Positions 27,049-36,254 of a stretch of DNA of 64,000 nucleotides are shown here, piece after piece. The first letter of the stretch is position 1; each line of letters opens with the position of its first letter. The notes under the pieces were generated by a model that saw only the letters and a program-made list of their open reading frames with translations, did not search any database and had not been told where the DNA came from. This DNA comes from Gillisella taibaishanensis (lineage in GTDB: Bacteria; Pseudomonadota; Alphaproteobacteria; Rhizobiales; Rhizobiaceae): contig NZ_MKIN01000024.1 in the NCBI RefSeq assembly GCF_001938985.1, positions 124,407 to 188,406 on the forward strand, in the 5' to 3' direction. Position numbers and translations under genes: made by a program.

Positions 27049-28038
27049 TCAACCCGCGTTTGGCTTTGGTCGCAGACGAGTTGCAAGCCTCTGGAGACCG
27101 TCGGCAATCGCTGCGGTCATGCTCACGCCAGGCATGTCGTGCTCTCCGTCTTCGACCACGATCAACTCGCTGCCGGGCCAGGCTTGGTGCAGATCATAGG
27201 CCGTCTTAAGCGGGCTGCCGAAATCGAGCCGACCGTGAATCAAAATCGCAGGAATGTCCTTCAAGCCCCTGACTCCAGAGAGGATTTTACCTTCGGCAAG
27301 CCAGGCACGGCTCGACCAATAATGGGTGACGAGCCTGGCAAAGCAGAGGCGAAAGCCTGGATCGGACCAGCGTGGATGCGGTTGATGTCCCGTTTTGACG
27401 GAGAGAATTGCATTTTCCCAATCACACCAAGCCGTTGCCGCCTTTTCATGAATCGCTTTGTCAGGATTGATCAGTAGCTTGTGATAAGCACTGGCGAGAT
27501 CGCCATCGCGCTCGGCCTCCGGGAGATGCGAGAGGAACCGGGCATGATCCTCTGGAAAGAACCGGCCCACGCCACGGGTGATCCACTCGACTTCAGCAGC
27601 ACTCGTGGTGACGACCATGGTCAGCAGCAGGGCCATAACCCGGCTGGGATGTGCAAGCGCGTAGGCGAGTGCCAGCGTCGAGCCCCAGGAGCCGCCCATG
27701 ATGAGCCATCGGTCTACGCCAAGATGGGCGCGCAGCGCCTCGATATCAGCCAGCAGATGCGCCGTCGTGTTGGTGGAGAGATCGACTTCAGGATCACCGG
27801 CATAGGGCAGGCTGCGGCCGCATTGCCGCTGATCGAACTGGATGATGTGATAAATATCAGGATCGAAAAACCGCCGGGCGGTCTCCGAGCGGCCCGAGCC
27901 TGGGCCGCCATGGAGAATTAGCGCGGCAAGACCATGAGGGTTGCCGCTACATTCGAAATAGATCTGGTGTCTGTCGCTGACCGGAAAATGGCCCGAGCGA
28001 TAAGGTGCGAGCGGCGGATGGAGCGTGGCTTTCGCCAT
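27049..28038 (-). CDS. pip: Proline iminopeptidase
   Basis: A 329-residue alpha/beta-hydrolase that removes N-terminal proline from peptides. The oxyanion-hole H-G-G-P-G-S-G and the nucleophile elbow G-G-S-W-G-S-T-L-A-L-A-Y are the proline iminopeptidase signatures; Asp in H-G-R-L-D-F and His in D-G-E-H-D complete the triad. The length is normal for the family. It is convergent with the antiporter gene, 17 bases apart. Confidence 0.9.
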   Translation of the reverse strand: MAKATLHPPLAPYRSGHFPVSDRHQIYFECSGNPHGLAALILHGGPGSGRSETARRFFDPDIYHIIQFDQRQCGRSLPYAGDPEVDLSTNTTAHLLADIEALRAHLGVDRWLIMGGSWGSTLALAYALAHPSRVMALLLTMVVTTSAAEVEWITRGVGRFFPEDHARFLSHLPEAERDGDLASAYHKLLINPDKAIHEKAATAWCDWENAILSVKTGHQPHPRWSDPGFRLCFARLVTHYWSSRAWLAEGKILSGVRGLKDIPAILIHGRLDFGSPLKTAYDLHQAWPGSELIVVEDGEHDMPGVSMTAAIADGLQRLATRLRPKPNAG

Positions 28039-28060
28039 GACAACCTCCGCCCGGTCAGGA

Positions 28061-28870
28061 TCAGTTCAGGGTTCGCAGACGCGCGATCACCAAATGGCCG
28101 GGCGAGGGCTCGCCATCCTGCATGCGGACATTGATGTCGCTCACTTCGACCACTTCGAAGCCGGTCGCCGCCAGCCGCTCGCGGATATAGCTCTGGGCAT
28201 GAACGAAGCGCTGGTGCGGCCCAACCTTATAGGGCACGTCTTCGCCCATCGTCTCCGACGAGAAGATGAAATAGCCGCCAAGGATCAGATTTTCCGAAAC
28301 GCCGAAGAACAGCGGCTCGAGCGCGCCGAGATAGGGCAGTACGTCAGTGGCGGTGATTACGTCGAACAATTCCTCGTCATTGTCCTCGAGAAAATCCTCG
28401 ACTTCGGCAACGTAGAGTGTGTCGTAGAGGTCTTTTTCATGGGCGATTTCGACCATGTTTTCCGAGAGGTCGATGCCGGTGATGTCATCGACCATGTCGC
28501 GCAGCGTGCCGCCGGTCAGGCCGGTGCCGCAGCCCAGATCGAGCATGCGCTTGAAGGGGCCGATATTCAGCTCCTGCAGCCGCTGGCGTACGATGACAGG
28601 AACGGCATAACCGAGCTGCTCGACAAGAATGTCTTCGAAATCTTCGGCATGCTGGTCAAACAGCGTCTCGACATAGGCGTCGGACGCGCGTGGCGGCGTC
28701 TCGCCCCGGCCAAGCGAAGCGATGCGCACCGCAGCGCCGCCATGGTCCTCAGGGTCGATTTCCAGTACCTCATGATAGGCCTTGACCGCCGCGTCGATAT
28801 CGCCGGCCTTTTCCAGCGCCAATGCGCGATTATAGGCCTCGGACAGTTTTTCTTCGTCGATCTTCGCCAT
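28061..28870 (-). CDS. TPR-containing SAM-dependent methyltransferase
   Basis: A 269-residue protein. N-terminal residues about 8-42 form one TPR-like helical pair (A-L-A-L-E-K-A-G-D-I-D-A-A-V-K-A-Y). A class I methyltransferase domain follows, with M-L-D-L-G-C-G-T-G-L-T-G (about 110-121) and G-I-D-L-S-E-N-M. The substrate is unknown. ATG 28870 has GAGGG upstream. It ends 22 bases before pip, so the two are probably co-transcribed. Confidence 0.85.
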   Translation of the reverse strand: MAKIDEEKLSEAYNRALALEKAGDIDAAVKAYHEVLEIDPEDHGGAAVRIASLGRGETPPRASDAYVETLFDQHAEDFEDILVEQLGYAVPVIVRQRLQELNIGPFKRMLDLGCGTGLTGGTLRDMVDDITGIDLSENMVEIAHEKDLYDTLYVAEVEDFLEDNDEELFDVITATDVLPYLGALEPLFFGVSENLILGGYFIFSSETMGEDVPYKVGPHQRFVHAQSYIRERLAATGFEVVEVSDINVRMQDGEPSPGHLVIARLRTLN

Positions 28871-29064
28871 TGCCGAACCCTCACGTGACGGAGCCACGGC
28901 GCTTAGATACGCCGGCCATGGCAGCCGTTGCAAACCTGGCATTCGCCCGTTTTCCATTGCTGTTGCAGGAAACGGACGAAGCCTCTCTTTGCGTCACGGT
29001 CTATCGGCTCATACCAGTTTTGGCAACCATGGCCGCTGCCGGCAGGTCTGCCACGATGGTCTGT

Positions 29065-29343
29065 TCAATGGATGATGAATTCGCCCTTCAGAGCGCGCCA
29101 CTCGTTGGCGGCGATCAGCTTGCGGTGGACGTAGCGCACCGAATGCAGCGGACCGTCGAGCTTTTCCTCCCAGAATTTCAGAAAACTGCGCATCTCGGGA
29201 AAATCGGGGGCGAGATCGTAATTCTGCCAGACGAAAGTCTGCAGCAGGGTCTTGTGATCAGGCATGCGGTAGAGAATTTGTGCGGTCGTCAGGCCGTAGC
29301 CTTTCAGCATCATTTCCATGTCGGACGTCATCTCAGCTTTCAT
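29065..29343 (-). CDS. Usg family protein
   Basis: A 92-residue protein of the small alphaproteobacterial Usg family: L-L-K-G-Y-G-L-T-T-A-Q-I-L-Y-R-M-P-D-H, Y-D-L-A-P-D-F-P and L-H-S-V-R-Y-V-H. The family has no established function; the name comes from a gene upstream of an aminoacyl or Trp-related locus. ATG 29343 has GAGG six bases away and is preferred to ATG 29385, which lacks a binding site. Confidence 0.85.
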   Translation of the reverse strand: MKAEMTSDMEMMLKGYGLTTAQILYRMPDHKTLLQTFVWQNYDLAPDFPEMRSFLKFWEEKLDGPLHSVRYVHRKLIAANEWRALKGEFIIH

Positions 29344-29545
29344 GGCAACCTCGTGTTGTTCCCACTCTGATTGCAGCGCCGACATGGGGCGTCTGCGCCG
29401 CCCATCGGTTGTATCCGATAAGGCGATGGTTCCATGAGAGGCTTAAGCGAGGCTTAATAAAACTGTCACGAACGATTTTTCACAATAAAAATCATCATGT
29501 TGGCAGCATCTTGGTGAGAGTGCTACCAATGTATGATCACTGGAT

Positions 29546-30376
29546 TTACCGCTTGAGATGGCGCGTCAACCGACGTTCGATGGCAGCCCAGGTGTGGCGC
29601 AGGATCTCGACGATGGCGAGGTAGAAGATCGCTGCCCAGAGATAGGCCTGATAATCGAAGGTGCGCGAAAAGGCGTAGCGGGTCTCGCCCATCATGTCGA
29701 GCACGGTGATGATCGACAGGATCGCCGAGCCCTTGACCATCAGGATGATTTCATTGCCATAGGGCCGGAGCGCCACGATCAGCGCCTGCGGCAGGATGAT
29801 TTTCCAGAAGGTGACGCTGCGCGACAGGCCGAGCGACGCCGCACCCTCATGCTGGCCGCGACCGACGCTGCGGATGGCGCCGCGCAGGATTTCCGCCTGA
29901 TAGGCGGCAGTGTTCAGCGACAGCGCCAGAAGGCCGCAATACCAGGCGTCGCGGAAGAACCACCAGAGATCGACGGTTTCGAACGCGTTCCTGAAACTGC
30001 CGAGCCCGTAATAGATCAGGAAGACCTGTGCCAGCAGCGGTGTGCCACGAAACACGTAGACATAGACATAGGTCAGCGTATTGGCGATCCGGTTCTTCGA
30101 CATCCGTCCGGTCGCGATCGGAATGGATAAAACCGCGCCGCAGCTGATCGAAACCACGACGATACCGACAGTGGTGGCGAGGCCCGAGAGAAAGCGTGGG
30201 CCGTATTTGACAAATTTGTCCTGGTCCCAATTGCCGATCATCATCGACAGCAAGCCGAAGCCCAGGAGCGCCCAGAGAAGCAGCAGCAGGAAGCCAAGTA
30301 CGCGCGCAGAGTTGATCTTGCTTTCCCGCTTCGGGGGGGCTGCACGCGGCGGGATCATCTCGATCACATGGGTCAT
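29546..30376 (-). CDS. Polar amino acid ABC transporter permease (HisM-like)
   Basis: A 276-residue inner-membrane permease with about five helices and the EAA-loop segment E-G-A-A-S-L-G-L-S-R-S-V-T-F-W. It belongs to the His/Glu/Arg/opine permease family and pairs with the preceding permease as a heterodimer. Its ATG overlaps the stop of that gene in ATGA, so they are translationally coupled. It is the last gene of the operon. Confidence 0.9.
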   Translation of the reverse strand: MTHVIEMIPPRAAPPKRESKINSARVLGFLLLLLWALLGFGLLSMMIGNWDQDKFVKYGPRFLSGLATTVGIVVVSISCGAVLSIPIATGRMSKNRIANTLTYVYVYVFRGTPLLAQVFLIYYGLGSFRNAFETVDLWWFFRDAWYCGLLALSLNTAAYQAEILRGAIRSVGRGQHEGAASLGLSRSVTFWKIILPQALIVALRPYGNEIILMVKGSAILSIITVLDMMGETRYAFSRTFDYQAYLWAAIFYLAIVEILRHTWAAIERRLTRHLKR

Positions 30377-31200
30377 CGGTTGGCCCCCGCGTTGCTGGTG
30401 CGACGTTCAATATAGCCGATGGCGATGGAAGACAGAACTGCCAGGATCAGATAGAGCGCGCAGGCAATCGCGTAAAACAGGAATGCTTCCTTGGTCACGC
30501 GAGCGGCGACGCCGGTCTGGCGGATGATGTCGGTCAGTCCGACAACGGAAACCAGCGCAGTGTCCTTCAGCAGGTTCATCCAGAGATTGACGATGCCGGG
30601 CAGTGCGATGCGGATCAATTGGGGCAGGATGACGAAGATCATCGTCTTCGGTCGCGACAGGCCAATGGCGAAGCCCGCCTCATACTGGCCGTTGGGAATG
30701 GCTTTGAATGCCGATTGCAGCACTTCGGCGCAATAAGACGAAAACACCACTGACAGAGCGATCATGCCGGCGAAGAAGGCGTTGATTTCCACCCTCTCGT
30801 CGATACCCACGGCAGAGAACGCCGTTTGGATCAGGATCTGCATGCCATAGTAGACGATGAACAGCGTCAGAAGCTCGGGCAGGCCGCGAAAGATCGTGGT
30901 GTAGATGGCTGCTGCCCTGCGCAGCATCCGCTCCTGGCTCTGAGCGGCAAGCGAGATCAGGAAGCCGATCAGCAGGCCGAAGGGCAGGGTAACCGTTGCC
31001 AATGTGACAGTAACTTTGAAACCAAACCCGATTTCGTCGCCCCAGCCGGCGTCTCCGCAGGCAAGATTGGTGCCTGGCCCAAACCAGGTGAAGATCCCGG
31101 CGCTGCCGCAAAAGGGATCGAAAATCTGCGAAACGAACGCCCAGAGAGCGCCGAGCGCGGAATCCAGTCCGCCCATTGAGCCAATTCCCCTCGCGGTCAT
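30373..31200 (-). CDS. Polar amino acid ABC transporter permease (HisQ-like)
   Basis: A 275-residue permease with E-A-G-F-A-I-G-L-S-R-P-K-T as EAA loop. It has a longer N-terminal segment than HisQ, with G-S-A-G-I-F-T-W-F-G-P-G-T-N and two extra cysteines (about residues 31 and 48), which is seen in a subset of rhizobial opine or amino acid permeases. It is the second gene of the binding protein-HisQ-HisM operon, 88 bases after the binding protein. No ATPase gene is present. Confidence 0.9.
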   Translation of the reverse strand: MTARGIGSMGGLDSALGALWAFVSQIFDPFCGSAGIFTWFGPGTNLACGDAGWGDEIGFGFKVTVTLATVTLPFGLLIGFLISLAAQSQERMLRRAAAIYTTIFRGLPELLTLFIVYYGMQILIQTAFSAVGIDERVEINAFFAGMIALSVVFSSYCAEVLQSAFKAIPNGQYEAGFAIGLSRPKTMIFVILPQLIRIALPGIVNLWMNLLKDTALVSVVGLTDIIRQTGVAARVTKEAFLFYAIACALYLILAVLSSIAIGYIERRTSNAGANR

Positions 31201-31288
31201 TGCCGCTTGTCTTGTTCTTTATGTCTTATCGTCACGCTGTCTTGTCGAGTGGCCCGGACTGCGCCGGGCCACTCGCTTTTAAACTGGT

Positions 31289-32065
31289 TTATTTATCGCC
31301 GTAAACGTCAAAGTCGAAATATTTGGCGTTGATCTTCTGGTAGGTGCCATTGGCGCGGATGGCTTCGATGGCCTTGGAGAAGCGGTCCGCCAGAGCTGTT
31401 TCGCCCTTGCGCACGGCAATGCCGGCGCCAACGCCGTTGATCTCAGGGTCGATCGGCAGCGGCGTCAGGATCTTGCAGCAGGAGCCGGCATCGCTCTTCA
31501 CCCACTGGGTCAGAACGACGATGTCGTCGATTACGCCGTCGATGCGGCCATTGCTCATGTCCAGCTTGTATTCGTCAGCCGTCGGATAGAGCTTCAACTG
31601 CGAACCAGCCATGTGCTTTTCGGCATAGTTGGCGTGGCTGGTGGAGACCTGGGCGCCAAGGGTCTTGCCCTTGAGGTCGTCGACGCTCTTGATCGACGAA
31701 TCCTTGGCAACGGCGATGGCCGGCGGCGTGTTGTAGTACTTCTTGGAGAAGTCGACCTTCTGCAGCCGCTCCGGCGTGATCGACATGGAGGCGACGATTG
31801 CGTCGAACTTCTTGGCCTGCAGGGCCGGGATGATGCCGTCCCAGTCATTAGTCTTGAAGGTGCAGGTGACCTTCATTTCCGCGCACAGCGCCTTTGCAAT
31901 GTCGATGTCGAAGCCGGTCAGGGAGCCATCGGCTTCAAGGCTGTTGAAGGGGGGATAGGCGCCTTCCGTGCCGATGACGAGCTTCTCTTCGGCCATGGCA
32001 GTCCCTGAAAACAACGACAGGGCGGCGATGGAGGCGGCGGCGAGAAAACGGGTCGAGATACGCAT
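31289..32065 (-). CDS. Periplasmic polar amino acid-binding protein (HisJ/ArgT-like)
   Basis: A 258-residue binding protein. The signal peptide ends at about residue 25 (S-G-T-A-M-A). The ligand-binding fold shows G-T-E-G-A-Y-P-P-F-N, F-D-I-D-I-A-K-A-L and the family segment F-D-A-I-V-A-S-M-S-I-T-P-E-R. These point to basic or polar amino acids or opines; the specific ligand is unknown. ATG 32065 has GAGAGG upstream. It is the first gene of the import operon and is divergent from the OmpA-like gene. Confidence 0.9.
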   Translation of the reverse strand: MRISTRFLAAASIAALSLFSGTAMAEEKLVIGTEGAYPPFNSLEADGSLTGFDIDIAKALCAEMKVTCTFKTNDWDGIIPALQAKKFDAIVASMSITPERLQKVDFSKKYYNTPPAIAVAKDSSIKSVDDLKGKTLGAQVSTSHANYAEKHMAGSQLKLYPTADEYKLDMSNGRIDGVIDDIVVLTQWVKSDAGSCCKILTPLPIDPEINGVGAGIAVRKGETALADRFSKAIEAIRANGTYQKINAKYFDFDVYGDK

Positions 32066-32355
32066 GAGATCCTCTCTGTTGGTTGCCAGCGTTTGGTTGC
32101 AATTTTTTCGCTGGCGGTAGTGCCGGCATTTTTCGCATTTTAGCCGGAACGTTTTGCTAGCTTTTTCCGTTTTCGCGCAAATTGCAACCGATAAACACCG
32201 GCATCCCCCGGCTCTTCGTGTGAACACATCATTCAGGCATCGTTCAGTGTTCTGTGGCCATCTTCCTGCCCAGAATCCAACGTGTAAAAGCGAGCCGCTG
32301 AAGAACCGGCTTGAAGAACAACGAGGCGCAATGCCTCTTCTGCGAGGAACACTTA

Positions 32356-35004
32356 ATGGCAGGACCATTTAGGACTACTGCATCCCTTCTGGTTGCACTT
32401 GCAAATCTTGCGGCTGCACCGTCTTTTGCCGCGACCAATACTGTTGGTAGTGCTGCAGAGGTGCAGGATTTGGCCGGCAGAACGCGCGCGATGGCAGCGG
32501 GCACCGCGCTCGATATTCACGGCACTGTCGAACTCGCCCAAGCCGAACCGCCACAGGAAGAATTGCCGAAGCAGAAGAAGAAGGACCATCAGCAGGAGGA
32601 AGGTCAGCCGGGCGAAGCCAGGCCGCCGCAAGGTGAGAAGCCACAGCACGAAAACAAGCGTCCTGAACCGCCGGCTGAGGCTCGGTCGCCGGCCCGCGAG
32701 GAAGCGCCTGCCCAACCGGCTCGGCCAAAGCCTCCGGCTGCCATGGAAGCACCAGTCGAGCCGCCGCAGCCTCCCAAGCACGAGAAGGCGCCTGAACAGC
32801 CGCCCCGTGAACCTGCCCAGAAAGAGCCGGCTCAGAAAGAGCCAATGACCGAGCCGCAAAAGGCGCCACAACCGCCGAAAATGGCCGAGCCGCCAGCTGC
32901 CCCGGCTCCCAAACCAAAGAAGCAGGATGCAGAACCGCCGATGCAACCGGCCGGCGAGCCGAAAGCCGTTCCGCCTGCTGCAGGCACTCGTCCTGCGGCC
33001 CCTGCCCAGGTAGAGCCCCAGGCTCAGCCTCCCAAGGGTGCTGCACCCAAGGGAAACCCTGCAGCCATGCCCGAGGGCCAAGCTCAGCCGGGTGAACAAC
33101 TAAATCAGCGGCCGGCCGGCAAGAAGCCGGGCACTCCTCCACCTGCAGAAGCGCCTGCGCCGCAAGGCCAGCCAGTTCAGGGGCAAGCACCTCAGGGCCA
33201 GGCACCTCAAGGTCAACCTCCGAAGGGTCAGCCACCTAAGAATCAGGCACCTCAGAATCAAGCACCTCCAGGCCAGCCGCCTGAAGCACAAAAGCCGCAG
33301 GCTCCCAAGCCCGGCGAGCCGCCGCGTGCGCCCGATGGCAAATCCGTGCCCGAACAGACGCCGGGTGCGCCAGCCACACCAGCACCAACTGGCAAGGCGC
33401 CTGTCTCGGAACCCGCCTTGCCCGGCCAGGCCGCTCCTGCACCAATTCCAGGGCAAGTTCCTGGCCAGCCAGCTCCGGCGCAGACCGCACCCGGTCAAGG
33501 CAAGCCTCCCGCACCGGGCACACCGCCTGCGCCGCATGCCGATGCACCCGTGCCGCCGCCACCGCCAGGTCCTGGCAATGCCGAAGCCGGCAAGCCGCGC
33601 CCGCCGCTGTTGCCACCGATGAACGCCAACCAATCGCGCGAGCAGGGCGGTCTTCCAGGCCAAGGCGGGCAGGGCGGCCAGGGTGGTCAGCCAGGGAAGG
33701 GCGGCCAACCGGGGCAGCCTGGGCAGCCAGGCCGTCCGGGCATGCCCGGTGATGCTGCCGTCAACCAGGACCTGCGTCCGCAGTTGTCACCGCAGGATCA
33801 GCAGCCGCTGACGCCCAAGGAATTGCAGCGCCTGAAGGCTCTTGCTGACAGGCCGGACCAGACCAACGACACGATCATCCTGCCGATCGATCGCGGCGCG
33901 CCCGTGCTCGATAGCGACAAGGACAACAACTGGCGTCGTGGCATGAACGAGGACCAGCTGCGCCGGCTGCGCCAGCAGGCCTACGGCCAGGACAATTACG
34001 TCATGCCGCAAAGCGATGCAGAGGCTCAGCGCGAGTATTACGCCAATCGGCCCCGTCGGGACGAGCGCATCGAATCGATCGATCACTATGAGGGCCGAAA
34101 GCTGCGCGACGAGCCGCAGTTCATCTATCCGAGCGATGTCCGGGTTGAGCGTAGCTTCGACGACGACCGAGAAGTCATGGATTACGGTGGCCAGATCGTC
34201 ATCCGCAGCGACGATAACAGACGTTTTGCGGAATACGGTCGTCCTCCGGTTTACGAACAGGTCGATCATCAGCGCGTCCGCATTACTGTCTTCAAGGAAA
34301 ACGGCGACCGGATCGTCAGCCTGCGCAACCGCTACGGCCAGTTGATCCAGCGCTCGCGCATCGATGCCCGCGGCAATGAATATGTGCTGTTCTATTCGCC
34401 GGATCTTTACGACGCCAATGACGACCAGCCGGTCGTCTACCGCGATCCCGGCGCGGAACTGCCGCCTATGCGCCTGCGGGTGCCGCTCAACGACTACATC
34501 ATCGACGTCGGCAGCCAGCCGGACCGCGACTACTATCGCTTTATCGAGCAGCCGCCCGTCGAACCTGTCGAGCGTGTCTATACGATCGATGAAGTGCGCA
34601 ATTCGGCCCGTATCCGTGACAAGATGCGCCGTATCGACTTGGATACGATCACCTTTGCCACAGCTAGCGCCGATATCTCGATGAACCAAGCGGGAACGCT
34701 GAAGCGGGTGGCCGATGCCATTACGCGGGTGCTGAAGGACGATCCGGGCGAAACCTTCCTGATCGAAGGCCATACCGATGCCGTCGGCTCGGCCGAATCG
34801 AACCTCGTCTTGTCCGACCGTCGTGCCGAATCGGTGGCGAATGTCCTGACCCAGGTCTACGGCATCCCGCCGGAAAACATGGTCACCCAGGGCTATGGCG
34901 AACAGTTCCTGAAGGTCATGACTTACGGTCCGGAACAGCAGAACCGTCGCGTCACCATTCGCCGCGTCACGCCTCTGGTGCGGCCGGTGCAGGCTAACCG
35001 CTGA
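32356..35004 (+). CDS. OmpA-like protein with large Pro/Gln-rich and collagen-like tract
   Basis: An 882-residue secreted protein. A signal peptide ends near A-A-P-S-F-A. Residues about 60-430 are low-complexity, dominated by Pro, Gln, Ala, Lys and Glu, including near-repeats of G-Q-A-P-Q / G-Q-P-P-K. Residues about 432-465 form a collagen-like Gly-x-x run (G-Q-G-G-Q-G, G-Q-P-G-Q-P-G-R-P-G-M-P). Residues about 540-740 are an unnamed folded region rich in Asp, Arg and Tyr. The C-terminus (about 767-878) is an OmpA peptidoglycan-binding domain with E-G-H-T-D-A-V-G and L-S-D-R-R-A. It probably tethers an extended periplasmic rod to the cell wall. ATG 32356 has GAGGA upstream. Confidence 0.82.
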   Translation: MAGPFRTTASLLVALANLAAAPSFAATNTVGSAAEVQDLAGRTRAMAAGTALDIHGTVELAQAEPPQEELPKQKKKDHQQEEGQPGEARPPQGEKPQHENKRPEPPAEARSPAREEAPAQPARPKPPAAMEAPVEPPQPPKHEKAPEQPPREPAQKEPAQKEPMTEPQKAPQPPKMAEPPAAPAPKPKKQDAEPPMQPAGEPKAVPPAAGTRPAAPAQVEPQAQPPKGAAPKGNPAAMPEGQAQPGEQLNQRPAGKKPGTPPPAEAPAPQGQPVQGQAPQGQAPQGQPPKGQPPKNQAPQNQAPPGQPPEAQKPQAPKPGEPPRAPDGKSVPEQTPGAPATPAPTGKAPVSEPALPGQAAPAPIPGQVPGQPAPAQTAPGQGKPPAPGTPPAPHADAPVPPPPPGPGNAEAGKPRPPLLPPMNANQSREQGGLPGQGGQGGQGGQPGKGGQPGQPGQPGRPGMPGDAAVNQDLRPQLSPQDQQPLTPKELQRLKALADRPDQTNDTIILPIDRGAPVLDSDKDNNWRRGMNEDQLRRLRQQAYGQDNYVMPQSDAEAQREYYANRPRRDERIESIDHYEGRKLRDEPQFIYPSDVRVERSFDDDREVMDYGGQIVIRSDDNRRFAEYGRPPVYEQVDHQRVRITVFKENGDRIVSLRNRYGQLIQRSRIDARGNEYVLFYSPDLYDANDDQPVVYRDPGAELPPMRLRVPLNDYIIDVGSQPDRDYYRFIEQPPVEPVERVYTIDEVRNSARIRDKMRRIDLDTITFATASADISMNQAGTLKRVADAITRVLKDDPGETFLIEGHTDAVGSAESNLVLSDRRAESVANVLTQVYGIPPENMVTQGYGEQFLKVMTYGPEQQNRRVTIRRVTPLVRPVQANR

Positions 35005-35027
35005 TCGTCGGCAATATGAACGGAAAT

Positions 35028-35061
35028 AGGCCGTCGGATCGCTCCGGCGGCCTCTTTTTTT
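35028..35061 (+). terminator. Intrinsic terminator after the OmpA-like gene
   Basis: AGGCCGTCGGA pairs with TCCGGCGGCCT (one T-G wobble) around a TCGC loop, followed by C and eight Ts. The T run overlaps the stop of the convergent mobB gene. Confidence 0.88.
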
Positions 35062-35587
35062 ATGCTTGAAGGTTTGTTGTCGTGATGATGAAATCTGCGA
35101 TGGCTTTGGTATCGTCGAGGTCGAAGACCGGCAGGGCCGTATCGCTGATCCCATGGTCGGCAGCGATTGCCACGACATTGGGATCGCCAAGTGCAAGCGG
35201 GGCGCCGCCCTTGGCCTCCAGCCGGCGCACTTCCAGCTTGGGGATTGCCTCGCGCTTGTAGCCCTCGATCAGAACCAGATCGCAAGGCGCAAGGCGCGCC
35301 AGGACCTCCTCCAGCCGTGGCTCCGCTTGGCCGCGCAACTCATGCATGATGGCATAGCGGGCGCCTGAGACGATCGCGACTTCGCCAGCGCCGGCTTGAC
35401 GGTGCCGGTAGCTGTCGGCGCCCGGCTTGTCGATGTCGAAATCGTGGTGGGCGTGCTTGATCGTCGAGATCCCGTAGCCTCGCCCGGTCAACTCGGTCAC
35501 CAGCCGCTCGACAAGGCCTGTCTTGCCGGAATTTTTCCAGCCGGAAATGCCAAAGACCTTTTGTTGATGGGGGCTATCGGTTGTCAT
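35060..35587 (-). CDS. mobB: Molybdopterin-guanine dinucleotide biosynthesis adaptor MobB
   Basis: A 175-residue GTP-binding protein with P-loop G-W-K-N-S-G-K-T near the N-terminus, and I-K-H-A-H-H-D-F-D and L-I-E-G-Y-K typical of MobB. It assists MobA in attaching GMP to molybdenum cofactor. ATG 35587 has GGAG upstream and overlaps the end of mobA by 14 bases. It is convergent with the OmpA-like gene. Confidence 0.93.
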   Translation of the reverse strand: MTTDSPHQQKVFGISGWKNSGKTGLVERLVTELTGRGYGISTIKHAHHDFDIDKPGADSYRHRQAGAGEVAIVSGARYAIMHELRGQAEPRLEEVLARLAPCDLVLIEGYKREAIPKLEVRRLEAKGGAPLALGDPNVVAIAADHGISDTALPVFDLDDTKAIADFIITTTNLQA

Positions 35588-36254
35588 CGCGTTCAAGCTC
35601 CAGATGGGTTTCCGCCTGATGCAGGTCGTCGGGGGTGTTGACGTTGAAGAACGGGTCGAGCGGGCCGACCCTGGTTTCAACAGGTGCGAAATCCACGGCC
35701 ACCACAGGCTTGTCTTCCAGGAAGACCATCAGTTTGCGGTTGTCGGGCTTAACCAGCCAATCTTCGATGATTTCTGCCAGACCGACAGGCCATAGACCGA
35801 TGACCGGATGCAGCCGGCCGAGTGAGCGAGCGAGCACGAGGCTATCGCGGTCCGGCAACTCGGTGAGCAGCTTTTGCGCGAGATCGGTCGGCAGGAAGGG
35901 CGTGTCGATTGGGACGATCAGGACATGCGAATGAGTAGATGCTCGCTGCGCAAAGTCCATGGCGCCTGCAATGCCCGCCAATGGGCCGGGGCGGCCGGAA
36001 AGCCTGTCGATGATAACGGGCAGGGGCGTCGCAATACCCGGTATGGTGACACTATGCTCATCCGATGGATCGCCGTTTCTCTGATCACTATTGGCGTTGA
36101 CGGCGAGTTGCCCAACCTGCGGTGCCAGCCGCTTCGCAATATGCTCCAGCATCGACCGGCCAGCGAGAAGCGTCGAGGCCTTGTCAGCACCCATGCGCCG
36201 CGACAGGCCGCCGGCAAGGATCACCCCGCAGAGGTCCGTTGCCGCAGATATCAT
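35574..36254 (-). CDS. mobA: Molybdenum cofactor guanylyltransferase MobA
   Basis: A 226-residue nucleotidyltransferase that links GMP to Mo-molybdopterin. The N-terminal G-V-I-L-A-G-G-L-S-R-R-M-G-A-D-K is the MobA GTP-binding signature; P-I-D-T-P-F-L-P contains the metal-binding Asp. Its ATG overlaps the stop of the upstream transporter gene (ATGA) and its end overlaps mobB by 14 bases, so the three genes form one operon. Confidence 0.94.
   Translation of the reverse strand: MISAATDLCGVILAGGLSRRMGADKASTLLAGRSMLEHIAKRLAPQVGQLAVNANSDQRNGDPSDEHSVTIPGIATPLPVIIDRLSGRPGPLAGIAGAMDFAQRASTHSHVLIVPIDTPFLPTDLAQKLLTELPDRDSLVLARSLGRLHPVIGLWPVGLAEIIEDWLVKPDNRKLMVFLEDKPVVAVDFAPVETRVGPLDPFFNVNTPDDLHQAETHLELERDDNR

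Noticed and set aside
33170-33300. Short repeats that might be a CRISPR array
   Set aside because: They are in-frame codon repeats for G-Q-A-P-Q / G-Q-P-P-K in the Pro/Gln tract, with no constant repeat length and no spacers.
33787-35196. Minus-strand frame of 469 codons
   Set aside because: It is antisense to the folded part and OmpA domain of the plus-strand gene and has no ribosome binding site.
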